Positions 47,601-60,400 of a stretch of DNA of 64,000 nucleotides are shown piece by piece; within the stretch, counting starts at the first letter, position 1, and every line of letters starts with the position of its first letter. The notes under the pieces are model-generated. The model was not told the origin of the DNA. It searched no databases and saw only the letters and a list, made by a program, of their open reading frames with translations. The translations under genes and the position numbers were made by a program. Source of the DNA: Gorsachius magnificus (Eukaryota; Chordata; Aves; Pelecaniformes; Ardeidae); contig CM067084.1 of NCBI GenBank assembly GCA_034008185.1, positions 38,329,099 through 38,393,098 of the forward strand, given 5' to 3'.

Positions 47601-47984
47601 GGAGGACTTTCTCACCTTGCTAAGAAATAAACCAAGAGGGGAGGGAACACCTTTCTGAGCCATAATTTTTCTTTCATAGTCCGTTAATAGTGTAGTAAAG
47701 GGGGACAATACTGGCACTGCAAAGCACACTTGTTCCTGGTCTTTGTGTTGCCAAAAGGTGAGCGCCACTGAAAAAGAGATGGTTGTGAGAAGACAATCAG
47801 ATCTGTGGAAAGAGCACCTCTTTGCACCTCTTCTCTGGTAAGACCTATAGCAGCTCCTCTGCGCTTTTACTAAACAATGCCCTTAAGCAGGTACCATCAA
47901 CCTCAGTGGGTTGGCAGCCGATGAGGAGTTCTGGTAAAGCGCAGAGCTCCCGGTGAGTCGGGTTCTTCAAATCCATTCTTCATC
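44643..47984. other. Intergenic upstream of the CpG island
   Basis: No exon recognised. A moderately GC-rich patch lies at about 45260-45440 and an A tract at 47109-47126. The open frame on the minus strand at 46661-47101 is not recognisable as a protein family. Confidence 0.55.
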
Positions 47985-48560
47985 CCGATGTCAGCAAAAC
48001 GCAACGCGGGGCGTCGAGAGCACCCCGAATCGCCCGCCCCGGACGACCGGGGCGCGGAGCGCCGCCGCCTTCGGGTGCTTCCGGAACCCTTCGGGCGCCT
48101 CCGGAGCCCCTCGGCGGGGCGGGGCGGGGCTGCCCCGCTCGCCGCGCGGCGGCGGTAGGGGCGGCCTAGGGGCTCCGCGCGACAGACCCGGGAGGCGGAG
48201 CGCGAGCGGGGATGGCTCCCGCGGAGCCCGGCGACGGCGGTGAGCTCGGCTGGGCGGGCGGGGGCGGCTTCCTTTGCCGGCCCCGGCGCCTGCCGCCTCC
48301 CGGGACGCCCGCGGAGAAGGAACGGCCGGTGCCGACGAGAGGCAGGCAGCGGGACGCCCCAGCAAGCAGCAGGCGGTGCTCCCCGCCGCCGTTTTTGGAG
48401 GGGGCCGTCGCGCGGCGGCTCCGCGGGGCGGGCAGTGTCCGGGCGGGGGCGGTTTCCAGCCGCCTGCGCGAGCGCTTGCAGCGTCTCGACGAGCGTTGCA
48501 GCGCAACCGCGTGCCGTCGCGCGGTAATTAGCCGCTAAAAGTTGCTGCGCTGTCACAGGG
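47985..48560. promoter_or_regulatory. AFF1: CpG island promoter, probably of AFF1
   Basis: The sequence changes from AT-rich to extremely CpG-dense. It contains tandem GC boxes (ggggcggggcgggg, about 48116-48130) and an ETS-type element cttccggaa near 48078-48087. No TATA box was seen. A donor-flanked ATG follows on the + strand. Together these indicate a housekeeping-type promoter. The gene name is inferred from the position downstream of PTPN13 and from the exon at 54089. Confidence 0.75.
48130..48239 (+). other. AFF1: Putative first exon of AFF1 (start approximate)
   Basis: An ATG at 48212 in strong context (G at -3, G at +4) is followed after 28 nt by the donor GGCG/gtgagc at 48240. If transcribed from the island this is a first exon. 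Its frame after splicing does not fit the frame of the next exon's main ATG, so the ATG would open an upstream ORF. The 5' limit is a guess based on the GC boxes. Confidence 0.45.
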
Positions 48561-48734
48561 AAAGCGAGGTCGGGCGTGCAAGTGCTGCATCCGCTCAGGC
48601 TGGCAAGGTGGTGACTTGAAGCCCGGCTTATGCGCAGGGGGTGTTTTGGCAGGTTGGTGCGTCCGAGCTCCCCGACAGCTTCCCTTGGCTGCTGCGCGCT
48701 CCTTGCTGTCTGTCGTCGTGGTGTCCCTGTGTCC

Positions 48735-48750
48735 GTGTGTGTGTGTGTGT
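48735..48750. repeat. (GT)n microsatellite
   Basis: Eight GT units just inside the 3' edge of the CpG-rich zone. Confidence 0.9.
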
Positions 48751-48826
48751 CCCCGCTGTGTAAGAGCGGGGTCTTGCTAGCTTGGATCTGCTTGGCGAGG
48801 AGCTTACCCTGGGTATTTTTACTCAG

Positions 48827-48832
48827 GTGAGT
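48827..48832 (+). promoter_or_regulatory. AFF1: Alternative consensus splice donor for the first exon
   Basis: CAG/gtgagt, a full consensus donor, lies 588 nt beyond the first one. A longer first exon ending at 48826 is possible. Confidence 0.35.
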
Positions 48833-48839
48833 AACGCTG

Positions 48840-51800
48840 CTGTCCTCACTCGCGCGTGGGTATTAGCCGGTCTTACAGCTGAGCTGTAGCGCTCCATGCC
48901 TCTAGAGGAAGATGGTAAAGAGTATGTGGAAAAACCCAAACTGAAGTGAAGTAAAAAATACTTTGTTGTTGTAATAATCCAAAGTCTTATGTGACTGTAC
49001 ATTGAGATGTCCCTTCAAATAATTTTATGTATGCAAATACATCAAGTTTTGCCCATAATAATATCATGGCTGTATTCGTAATGATAGTGCCAAAGGGAAG
49101 GGAAACTCTTGAGATGGGTACCTAAGGTTTAACTTTCCAAGCAGCTTCTGTGTTCCATCAAAGTAGCTGTTTACCCATGGCTTAATGGAGAAAGGCAGAA
49201 AGAAATATGTCCAGTGAGAAATATAGAAATTAGTTTTGCCAAATACAGCACTGTAAGAAACTTATAAAAATTCAGATAAGGGCCACTTGGGTGCCTGCTT
49301 CCATCTCCACTCTATGCTGTGGCTGTCAGCAGCTTTTTAAAAATGAGAAAGAGTGGTTATAAAGAGTTCAGCTTCTTTACCAACAGCTAGCCTTGCACTT
49401 CCTTTTGGGATAAACGTGAAGTAGAAGTGAATAACTGGCAGCGATAGAAAACTGACAGCTGCAAATAGCCTCTCCAGGGGTAAATCCAGTGAAACAAATG
49501 GCTCCTACTACCCCTCATGACAGTACTTTTTGCAATTCCTGGGATATAGAGTTGGAGCTTTCCAGACTCAACTCTAACAGCTTTTTTCTGTTCATGAACA
49601 CTAGTTGCAGTGTTCAAATTGATTTTAGATGGTAAGGTAGGTACGTGTGCATCTCACCTGGCTTTTCATTATTAGTAAATTTTAAGCCATGGTACTATAT
49701 GTATGTTTTACTTGCTTCCAGGCAGTTTGATAGGAAATGGCAAATAACGTTACATTCGGATACATTTTCTGGTAGATTGGTAGAAAATGACTTCTTGGTG
49801 GCAAATTTAACCCAATATTCAGCTAAGAAGTCCGGCTGCACCCAGGAGCTTTGCAGTGCAGTCATAAAGTTCACAGCTTGCAGAACTACTTCCTTGCAGA
49901 ACTTGCCTTCCTTTCATAAAAGTTGGAACTCCTGCAGAGTCAGTTTATGAGCATTTCTGTCACCTCTCGGTGCACGAAATTACCTTCCACAGCTAAATCC
50001 TTGAATCCATCTCTGCCTTACCTGTTGAAGATGCACAAGGTATGCTTGATCTCTCTCTCTGTTGGACTGTATCTTTAACTTAGGCAGTCTTCTCTTTTAA
50101 AGGCAGTACTGGCATGCTTTTTGTTAAAAAGGCGGGGTTTAATGCTCATGATCTAGCCAGTCACAAAGCAGTCTTTTTTCTTGGTTAAGTTGCGATGAGG
50201 AATCTAGAAGCTTCTGAATATCTTATTTTTCATGATTTTTTGGAGCATCTTTGGAACAGAAACTGCTTTATCTTGAGTTTCTGATGGCTGCTTTGCTGTG
50301 GTATGCAGCTCAGGTTTTGGCATTTGAGTAATTAGCCCCCCGGCTGCCCCATGGATTAGGAGGCATTGTTGGCTCACCTGGGGCTAGGGGCAGATGTGGA
50401 TGGTTTCTTCCCCTGGCAGCACTCCGCTTCCTCAGCTTTAGCTAATCTCTTGATTAATATGTACCCAAATGCGTAAAACAGAGCTTGCCTCAGCAGGGTA
50501 TAGAGCGGGTGGATTACGAGCTGCACCTCATGGTCAGGAGGCAGTGGTGCACTGTCTCCTTGTGCAACATGGCTACAGAGGCAGGGTGATTTTATTTCGC
50601 CCCCCAGGTGCCAGCAGGGGTTTTTGCATATGCTCTGATGTGTGGTGCTCATCTCTCCTCTCATTTAAGAGTTGTATTCTAAGTAGCGTTAGAATTGCTA
50701 TGTCTAGGACTTCAATAAAGTAAATAGTAAGAATGTGACCTTTTCCCATACAGCAGTCTGAGGCGGTCTCCTTTTGCGTTGCCTCATTTTTGCATGACTG
50801 TTAGTGGCAACAGTTTTGGGAGGACAAGTTGGCAACTTGTATAAATGCACACAGGCATTAATTTCTATTTTCAATCTGAAGTTCTTGAAGAATGAAACAA
50901 ACAAACGCTAAAGAAACAAGCTTTACAAAAATGGTTGGCTCTTTTTTGTATCTAAAAAGTGATTTCCACCAGTCTTTTGCAAGGGTCCTTCCCGACTGAC
51001 TCGGAAGGAAAAATTTGGCATCCTAGAGTCCCTGAAACATCAAGGGATGTGTGGGGCTTCAGGGCAAGAAGCAACACCCATCACTGAAAATGAGTGAAGA
51101 AAGAAATTATTTTAAGCTTTTTGAGCAAAAGCACTGTTAATAACAGAAGACTTGCTTTCAGGACAAGAAAAGGCTTTCTAACTAAATTAGCCAGCTAGGC
51201 TAATTGACATCAGAGAGGAAAGCTTGTGTTTATAAACATAGCTTGGTTGCAGAAAATAAAAGCAAAAGCATTTGTAACTTGTTGAAATTGTCAGATTAAT
51301 AATTCCCACGCAACCTCAAATCCACGCTGCATCAATATGGTTGAAAACCTGGCCCTGTCAAAGGCATTTGCAAAACTTGTGGATTGTTTAGTGATATCTG
51401 GATTTTACTGCTGGATGCTCACATGCTTTATAGCCATGTTAAGGATAAGTTGCCAACAGAGCAGGCTTCCCCACCACCCTGTTTAGTCAAATGTATGCAT
51501 GCATCTCTATCTGCCTATGTTACTAGAGTGTGAGGTCTATGCATTGAGTGAGTAAACTCCTCAGAACATTTGAAGACAAGGAATGTAGAATTAAATAGAC
51601 AAAAGTTGAAAGAAAGCTGGAATGAATTCTTCCAGTACGTGCTTCCTACTTTTCCCCACCTTCATTTATTTTTAAATTCAAGTGGGCACCTTGTTCTTTT
51701 AAAAGGACAAGGCTGTTTATTTACCAGCAAAGGTTATGGTTTTCATGATTCCTAGGAGAGAAAAAATATTAAGGGTTTGCATGCTTTCAGATCTGTACTC

Positions 51801-54088
51801 TAAACTTGCTATGCCTGTCTATTACTTAGTCTTCCTAGCTGCAGGTTGAGGTGGGTGTCTGACAGAATTCCCATCTTGACCATTCTGCAAGACACAGGCC
51901 AGTAATCTGATGGTATTTTACCTGGGATTAAATCCATGACCTAGAGGTCAGCTGCTTCATCTACTCATCAAAGCATCTGTGCTCCTGTTTAATATCAGTT
52001 GTTCTAAGTGAGTTCACAAGGCTTCACATAATGATACTGTAGCCTGCCGCCCAGCCATAAATAATTTTTTTCCCTCAGGAGCGTGAGATGCTTCAAATGA
52101 ATGTCACAAATTGAAATGTAAACATTTTCAGTCATATTTCTTCCTGTTGGAGATCTTTTGCTTCTGCTGAGATGATCTTGCACTTTAATTAATCTAGGCT
52201 TGCTTGCATGTCTTTGTGCTTCCAGGCATGTTTCTTTTCTTCACAAGTTCTTGTAGATGACGTCTTAGCTGCACAGGGCACCCATGTGGCAGGACAACAT
52301 GAAAACTATTTTGATGCCATCAGTTCTGCACGCACTTTGCTTTGTCTGCACTACTGTGAACTAAAGACAAGTTTGGGACAGACAGGGGATGGTCAGAAGT
52401 AGGTGTTGGACATGAGTGAGCGAAGAGCTTTCTGTGAGAGTATGCCTGGAGTTCATCTCTTGTGTGTGGGTGTAAGCAAGAGGAATTTTTTTTTTCCCCC
52501 TGTGATCAGCCAAAATGACACTAGTTATGTAGTGGCTGAAACTTAGCTGTCTCTGAGAGCCCTGCTAGGTGGAACTGCCATTACAGTGACAGGAGGGGGG
52601 GGCTCTCTCTTGCAGTAATTGCTGCAACATCCTTCCCCTTCTGTTGCCTCTTTGCTTCTTGAATGCTGCTGCTTTGAATTTTTATCCAGTGTTACCTTTT
52701 AAGATATAGCTGTATTTTTAATGCTTGTTTTTTTTTTTCTTCTTTCCTTCCTGTTTCCACAAATGTTTCCACTCAGAGGGCTATTTGGTTGTCTGAAGGG
52801 AGTGCCCTAATGGCAAATTTATTCTTAAAATTGAACGAAATACCCTGGAGCCAGTAGCAATAGCCTGGTTTGTCATGCTCTTGGTCAAGCCTGTAGTTCT
52901 CTTTAAGAGCCAACCCGAAATGCAGTGTCACTGCTGGGGGGAAGGGGAAAAATGGATATCTTGTTTCTCCCATTCTTAGCTATGTATGATCCATGTGTTT
53001 GGATCGTATATGTTTAGGAGCACTGCAATGACTGCCAGTCAGATATCCCAGGCTCTGTGCGTAGCGTGTCCTTGGAGATCTTGACCCAGTCTCCCTGCTT
53101 TAGGCAGGCACTCGTCCAGCTGCAGTTTAGCTCGCTGTTTTGGATGCTGAAAACTCAGCAGAGATTGGCACAGATGCTGGCTTAGGTAGCTGCTAGTCCT
53201 TTGGAAAACCTGCTGTGAAAGCCAGTGTCACATGGTAGTTCCTGCTGCCTTGCTGTTCCAGACAGATGATTACTAATGTTGTTCCTAGACAGTTAAGGCC
53301 AATTTCTGCAAACACTCATTACCATACAGTAATGACTGTTTGTGGCTCTAACATGTCTCTTTGAAACCAACAGAAGTGTTTACAAGAGCATTACCAGCAT
53401 TTACAAGCTTTTCCAGAACTTGAACCGTAAGTGTATTTGATGCAGAGATTGTGCCTCAGCCTATCAGTATTGAGGATTGTGGAGAAAGCTGTCAACCTAG
53501 TGAACAGCAAAAATTCAAATTATTTGCTGCCTTAGATAAGCAATCTATTCTTTACATTACATCTAACCTTCCTGTTGTGTAGTATTTCACACCATCATCC
53601 TGAAAGTGACTGAAAGATGATTCAGACTGCTAGGGAGAGTCGAGGGATTCACACAACTCTGAAAATATTTGTGGGAGAGTGTTGGGGATGAGTACTGTGT
53701 ATCTTTCAATTTTGCAATGCAAAATGACTTTTGGAAGAGTTAATATAAAACGGAGATTTCGGATGTAACACACATAACAAACCTAAATGCAGAGTACTCA
53801 CAGACACACATAGATAAATGAAATAAACATTTAACTATCCTTTTTTGTTTGCTGTAACAAACAGTCTAGACATCACTATACTTTAACGACTTGCTACTTT
53901 GGAAACTGAAGATTTTTCATGTTTGCTTATTTGACTCTCCCTTTTTTCCCCTCTGCTGACTCTGAGGAAGGATGTTCCTGGGTTGGTGTTTGTGACTGTT
54001 GAAGCAAAGTTTGGTTGGCATCTACTGAGTACAATGTGCTGTTCTTTTGTAAAAGAAATGTTGAATATCTGGTTTTTTTCTCTTCCAG
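48840..54088 (+). other. AFF1: Putative AFF1 intron 1
   Basis: About 5 kb without a recognised exon or mobile element. T and A runs occur near 52487 and 52729. Confidence 0.4.
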
Positions 54089-54151
54089 ATGAGCTGACTC
54101 AAATGGAAACTTCATAATGGAACCTACAGACAACCAGAGCAGCAACAATGG
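54089..54151 (+). CDS. AFF1: Putative AFF1 first coding exon
   Basis: A 63-nt exon candidate lies between the strong acceptor tctcttccag and the donor gtagga. The ATG at 54117 has A at -3 and G at +4 and encodes MEPTDNQSSNN plus two bases of a codon that would be Gly. Human AFF1 has an isoform starting MAFTERVNSSGNS before SLYNDDRN, as I recall it. The shared length, the SS-N core and the phase-2 end are consistent with that exon. The conserved next exon is not in the window. Gene order after PTPN13 supports AFF1, a scaffold of the super elongation complex in the nucleus. The match is short, so the call is tentative. Confidence 0.5.
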
Positions 54152-54389
54152 GTAGGAATTAATTTGATGTAATCCTGGCTTCCCAGGTGCTGTGACAAAT
54201 TTTGGGATGCTTTAAAAAAAAATAATCCCCTCCTCAATGCAAGAATCATAATGACTGAGTGGGAGAGGAGAAGTTTCAAATTTAACATGCTGTCTTTTAC
54301 CAAAGAATTTATGCCTTCTGTAACTTGGATCTGTTATGAAATGAACAGTGTTTGACACTGGGTCTCAATGAGACCCTCATGTAGACATG

Positions 54390-54488
54390 GCGCTTAAGGA
54401 CATGGTTTAGTGGTGCACTTGGTAGTGTTAACAGTTGTACTTAATGATCTTAAGGGTGTTTACCAACCAAACCCATTCTGTGATTCTC
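54390..54488 (+). mobile_element. CR1 LINE 3' end fragment
   Basis: Reads cttaaggacatggtttagtg, then taacagttgtacttaatgat and ccattctgtgattctcat. This is a decayed copy of the same 3' terminus as at 23366. Confidence 0.88.
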
Positions 54489-57400
54489 ATTGGTGAGAGT
54501 GGCGCCTCGTCCGATGGAAACTCTACTTGTCACAGGGAGTTGAAGTGTTTGCTTACAGCACATCACACCTTGTTCTCTAGTGCAGCAGCCCTGTTACTTC
54601 ATACCCTGTCCTGTTCGCAGCCTCACTGTAGCAGGGGGCAGCATTGCCATCCCAGTGATCCGTGTGAGGCAACCCAGCCCTTAAAACAAGCATTTCTGCA
54701 CTCTTAATGCCTTTGAATTGAGAAAGGCAATCCTGACTGACTCAGGGCTCTGAGTCTTGCAGGTACACATCTTTTTGAAGTTTGGGCAATGAGGGTTTCA
54801 CATTTAGACATCTACCTTGCAAAATTGATTCCTGCCCCAAGGGAGTAATTTTTCTGCAGTTCCCGTTTCTTTCTCATTTAGCTGTTTACAACTGCTTTAC
54901 GCTCATACCACAGGTCAGTGGTTTTTTACCCTAGTATACATGCCATCCTGAGGTATGAAAGGACAGTGATCACTGCACAGTCACATTAAGGGGGGAGGTG
55001 TGGGTGGACAGGCATCCAAACTCTCTACTGTACCTCCTCTGCCATCACTCTCCAAAGTACATCTAACTTTTTTTTTTTTTGGCAATACATCTGCAAGGAA
55101 TGGACCTTAAAAAATAATCTGTTTTCTGGATGGTTCCTGGTTGGAATACTGTGTATAGCAGCCTGATCAAAAAGCAACCCAAAATCACGGGCATTTACTT
55201 GTTCAGTGCCCTACATACCTCTCTGCCTCATCTAGGGATTGGATATCACCGCAAAATGAATCTGACAGCTGTAGTGAATCTGAAGGGTACATTGTGTTCT
55301 GTACATAGATGTTATCTTGTTCAATTGGAATATAAATCAGGATATTTAACACTCTTCACAGTGTGATTTCTGACAGCTTCAGTACCAAAGCCAACAAGGA
55401 CTATAAACTTATGTTGTTTTAAACTGTGAAAGTTCATACTGGTTATGGAACATTTTAAGGCATTCGGAGTGATAAATAATGCCAAGGAAAATGATGGAAA
55501 TTGCTCCTGATGGCTGCCAAAAGCTAGCAGGGTGCAGCCTCTAGTGCAGACTGGTTCCTGGGAGAAGGTGGTTTCTTTTTTTAAATGTTTCCTTCAATTT
55601 AAATATTGAAGGACAAAGGGTTGTTTTCCTCTCTTTCCTCAGAGATGTTTGATTCTGAACATCTGTAGAGCAATTTCTTTCATAACAGGCTGCATCCAAC
55701 TTTGTCTTCTGTTGTTAAAGTTTAAATATTCTTTTGGTTATATTCTTCCCTGCCCTTTTTTTCAGTGTACTCAGCTGTTTCTTTCCATTGCTTCTCCTCT
55801 AGGCTCACTGTAGCTATGCTATGTGGGTTAGACCCCGTGAAATATAAGTGCTTTTCATGATTTGCCCAGCAAGGATGTGCTGCTGGCGGTCAGCCTTGGT
55901 TATGGAAGGCGTTAAGTTTAAGAAGATGCTATAAGGCAAGCCTATGGAGAAGCGCTTTGCTGAATCAGGGCCAGCAGAGAGTCTTGCTGCCTCAGCCTCC
56001 TTCAGACTTGCCATTGCTTACAGTACACAGCTTCATTTACCTTGTTAAACTGTTTTTTGTGTATGCTTGCGTATATGGGTTTCTGAATTTTGCTTGCTTT
56101 CCAGCTGTACTTTGGAGGCAGGAGTTTGCAGATAAGATTAATCCATCTCCTTTCCTCCAGATATGCGGAGCCCTTAAAATTCTATATTTTATTGTTGTGG
56201 CCTGTGCTTTACAGTAGCAATGTATGTATTTGTTGCGTGGCTAGTCCCTCAACTACTGGTGGAGAAAGACAGAAGAGTATCAAGCCCTTGACAGGTTTAT
56301 GTAGGGTTTGGGATTGCCAGAACATAAGCAACTCTTTAAGGATTCACCTCTCTGTGGGCATGTGGCCTCTGGTTTTCTGGAGAGGCAGTGAGGAGATGCA
56401 GGGAAGAAGGGTGCTGACAGCCAGGGAGGCTCATGGGGCTGAGAGGTTAGGAATTGTCCTGCTGTTCTTGGGCAGCAGAGCCTTTTTATGGAGCGTGGTC
56501 CTTGCCTTCTGACCTGATGCAGAAGTCCTCTTTGCAAATGAAAAGGCTCCCTCAGGCTGCTTTAGGCCAGGAATCACAATATCCATTTGACCCTTTTGAC
56601 CTCCAAATGTGAAGGAATCATCAGTGATAATAAATGGCAGTGGTAATATGGATTTCTTGTCAACAGAGCTAGGAGAACATGTTTTAATTAAAGGACAGCA
56701 GTGACTCTTGAAGACGGAAAGTAAGGGTGTGTGTCTGTTTAAAAAACCTGATGTGGTACAGTGCAATGAGGTGCTTTGAAAAGCTTGGTAAGGCCATGAA
56801 TTTGACCTATTTCTGGGTATAAACAAATATATGTTTTACTTTACAGCAAATATGTTTCAGGATATGGCTTGGTATCTATTCCTTCTTCATTGGTACTCTA
56901 TGATTAATTGTTTCACAATACTGTAAGCTTCTGGGATTTGTCCCACAAACTTAATGGATTACCTTATGTATATTAGTATAATATATTGCATTTTTTCCCT
57001 GAGTTAAGGAATGCTGTATTAACCTTTGAACAGTCCCTGGTTCAGATTTGTGGGAATCTTGCAACAAAAACTACCTACTGATTGCTGCTGTTAATGTTTT
57101 TTTCTTTTTTTTTTTTTGTTATTTTATTTAATACTTCTTGAAAATAAAGATATGCAAAGATTTATTTGATAATACCACCCCCATGCATGCCCACCCAGAC
57201 CCTGAAATAGCATTATAACAGAAAAGGCCCAGGAGCAACTAAATTTCATAGCAGGTGAAAAATTACTGACTTGAAAGAATGGTTTCCTCAAGCTCTGTGG
57301 AGATGTGGAAAACTTTTAGATGCTTCAGGAGGAAAAAGTTGCATAGATGAAGAAGGCTAGAGATAAAATACCATGTGATTACTTTGAAAATCCCCGTGTG

Positions 57401-60400
57401 TGTGAACTGAGTAGTACTGAACCAACACTCAGGTATGGTAGGAATTGTTAGTGGTGAGCAAAGAGATATCGATCTTCCTTCTGTAGGAGTGCCAGACCCT
57501 GTTGTAGATGCTGTAGGTACTGGTTTTGGCAATGTATCAGCATCTGCACCTTATCTGAAAATGTTGTCGCTTTATGCTTGAAACTTCTGAGCCTTTTTTT
57601 TTTCCCTTGTAAATCTCACCTTCCTTTTGGTCAACATGTCCAGATACAGGTAGGTATATGGCCAGGCAAGATGGTGCTGTACACATAAAATGCACATAGT
57701 GTACCCACATCCTATGCTTTACCACTGATGCATGAGGTCAGTCGTCTGGCATTTTCAGGAACTCAAAATTCAGAAGCAATGGCATCCAGGTTCCGTGCAC
57801 ACCTTCATTTGTTTTTCGGTTGGATTTGCATTTCTTTGCAGTGTTTCAATCACAAGCTTCATCTCTGGAGGTCCTCATTCTCATTCAACACATAGGTAAA
57901 TACAGTGGATCTTCTAAAATTAAAATGCTTATAAACAACTTAAATACATTTGGAATTATGATCACATGTAGGAAGCTTTTCCTTTTAGTTTTTAACTCTT
58001 CACCTCAGGAATGCCTTTCTGAGCTTATGATAACCTGTAGAGTACAAAAAGCTTATTTTATTGATTCATTTTGTTGACGTTTTTCTTAAGAGACAGTTTC
58101 CGTCATTTGCAATACATCTTCCAGAGACAAGGGCCTGAAAAAGGGGAAACTTGTATCCCTGATTGGTGAATAAAAAACCCCTGCAGTTTGCTAATCTTGG
58201 AAACAGATATAAGGGAAGGTTCTACAGCTGACAGGACATATTCTGACAGAAAATTTTTTTGGGGTAAACACTGATTTGTTGGACTTAAAATGGTTCACAG
58301 GAACTTACCTGTTTTCATCAAATCTTCCAACAAAAATGGCATAATTTTGTTCTTAGGGCAGCTGAAACCAGAAGCAGTGAAACACGAGGCCTCTTGGCCA
58401 TTCCCTTGGTTGTGTGTCTAAAACTTTAAAAAACCATCAGAACGGCATTTGCTTTGCATAAAACATTTGTGGCACGAGATTTCTGAGGCTTTATTCTGGG
58501 TAGGATGTTCAATGCTCTGCCCCCCCTCTCCTTCTTTACAAATGGAAAGTGACTGCCGGTGCAGCTCAGGAATTATTACTTACCTCTGTTAGGAGAAAGC
58601 ATGCACCTGCCTGCCTTGGCTCTTTGGAAGACCCCAGTAAGTGAGTGGGATTGTTTGGATGCTTTAGAATATCTGAAAGTAATACAATGTTGTTGTCAGT
58701 TCATTATCTTCCTTGTTAAAGTTTTGACAGAGGGAATGCTCAGTTTTATTTTAAAATTCCTTTTATGTTTTCAGCAAACTTGAGATGCTGTTTTTCACAC
58801 ATGACACTTGCAGTGTTCTTTGCCTTTTCCTTCCCTGAAGATACCTTCTTAGGAAAGGAGAACAAAAAAAAGCCCAGCAATTCAGCAGTAGTATGTTGTT
58901 ATATCACTGTGAGCAGCATGAGGGGAAGTCTAATCCTAATGTCCTAGTCTCCCAGTCCTTCCCTGCTTTGATTCCTGATACTGTTTTTCCTCTCTTCCAG
59001 CAGTTGGCAGGATCTTGATATTCCCCACCTGTGGTGTGTGATTATTTTTTTTTTTATATTGGTGCTAAGGTTTCAAATTATTTGAGTATTGATTTTACTT
59101 TCAAGCTCTCTTCAGGGGGTATGTGACATTATGGTGACTTTTTTAATCTCTTTTAACAGTTGATATTAATCCACTTTTTATTTGAATTCACTGTTAAATA
59201 AAACTCAGTGTGACACAAATTGGGGGAAGGGAGAAGACCATTGGATAAACAATACCATATATATCAAAATTTAGATGATTTAAGTAAAGTTCAGGTAATA
59301 TTTGAGTGACAGAGGCAGGATTTTCCAGGGTGCTTGCATTTACCCACCCCTTGGTTCTTCTACCAGCTTCACCACTAAATGCTGTTCTGCAAATACATCG
59401 GGGTCCCTAGAAGTCAGAGTTCACAAGCAATGAGGCACAGAGATTTGGAGATTAGTAGAAGGTAGTGACTTCTGCTGCATTTGTTGCTCAGATATCGCTT
59501 AATAAAACAGCTTTTCTGCCAGGTACAGTCCCAGATATTGGGGCCTGGTAGCACAGCATCACCACTGCAGAGGCCTCTCGGACCAGCACTGTGCTTTTCA
59601 TGGCACTGTTGCTCTGGGAAGGCTGTGTCTAGGGCCCACTTGGGATAGCAGCACTACTGCAGCATGGAGCCCGGATGAGCTGTGGACTGAGAGGAATGAG
59701 GCAGAGGTTTCAGGAACAAGGCCCAAAGAGCTTGTTATGAATGTTAATTCCCTTTCTTCTGTAAGCAGGTGTTTTGCTCCCAGGATAGGCTTTGTCCTGA
59801 GGGCTGACAGTGGTTTCTAGGAGGTTCGTAGCCATGTCTTGAAAGACTGCATCATCATTGCCTGGGTGTCAGTGATATTGACATTTCTTAATTTCTGAGT
59901 GCTTGTCTTTACAAAAATAATAGCATTCTTTTCATCACAGTGTATCTGTGTTTAAGGCATATGTTAAAAAAAAAAAATACCAGCAGCTATTTCTGTGCCA
60001 CAGTTTTATTTGGTCATCCTTTTGATTTACCTGCGGGTTTGCAATCTCTTCAGAGCTTCAGCAGAGGTCTCTGCTGGGTGCTTTGAAGAAACTGATGGTA
60101 GGCAATCCTCACCTGGCAGTGTGAAGTGGGGTTAGATTTTCTTCTACTGTCTCAAAGGGTTTCATAGGCATTTGTGAGATGAGCGCTGAAATACAGAAGT
60201 TGAATAATGACATGGAGTCCTGTCTCCTCCCCCATTTTCTCACAGTCCTTGTTCTCTTGGGAAGCCTCTGTGCTTCCAGTGCAGGTGCCTCACCTTGGCA
60301 CAGCCTTGTGTACCTTGGATCATTGCAGAAGGCCTTGCCATAATGCCAACACTCTGTTAAACATCAATCCCTTTTCACAGTACCGGAATCAAGAAGCACT

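Noticed and set aside
48212..48538. The 108-codon open frame starting at 48212 as a real protein
   Set aside because: A good splice donor lies 28 nt after the ATG, and the remaining translation is compositionally biased CpG-island sequence.
47903..48556. A 217-codon open frame on the minus strand across the CpG island, with overlapping frames on the + strand
   Set aside because: GC-rich sequence has few stop codons by chance. The products are Arg/Ala/Pro/Gly-rich in every frame with no domain.
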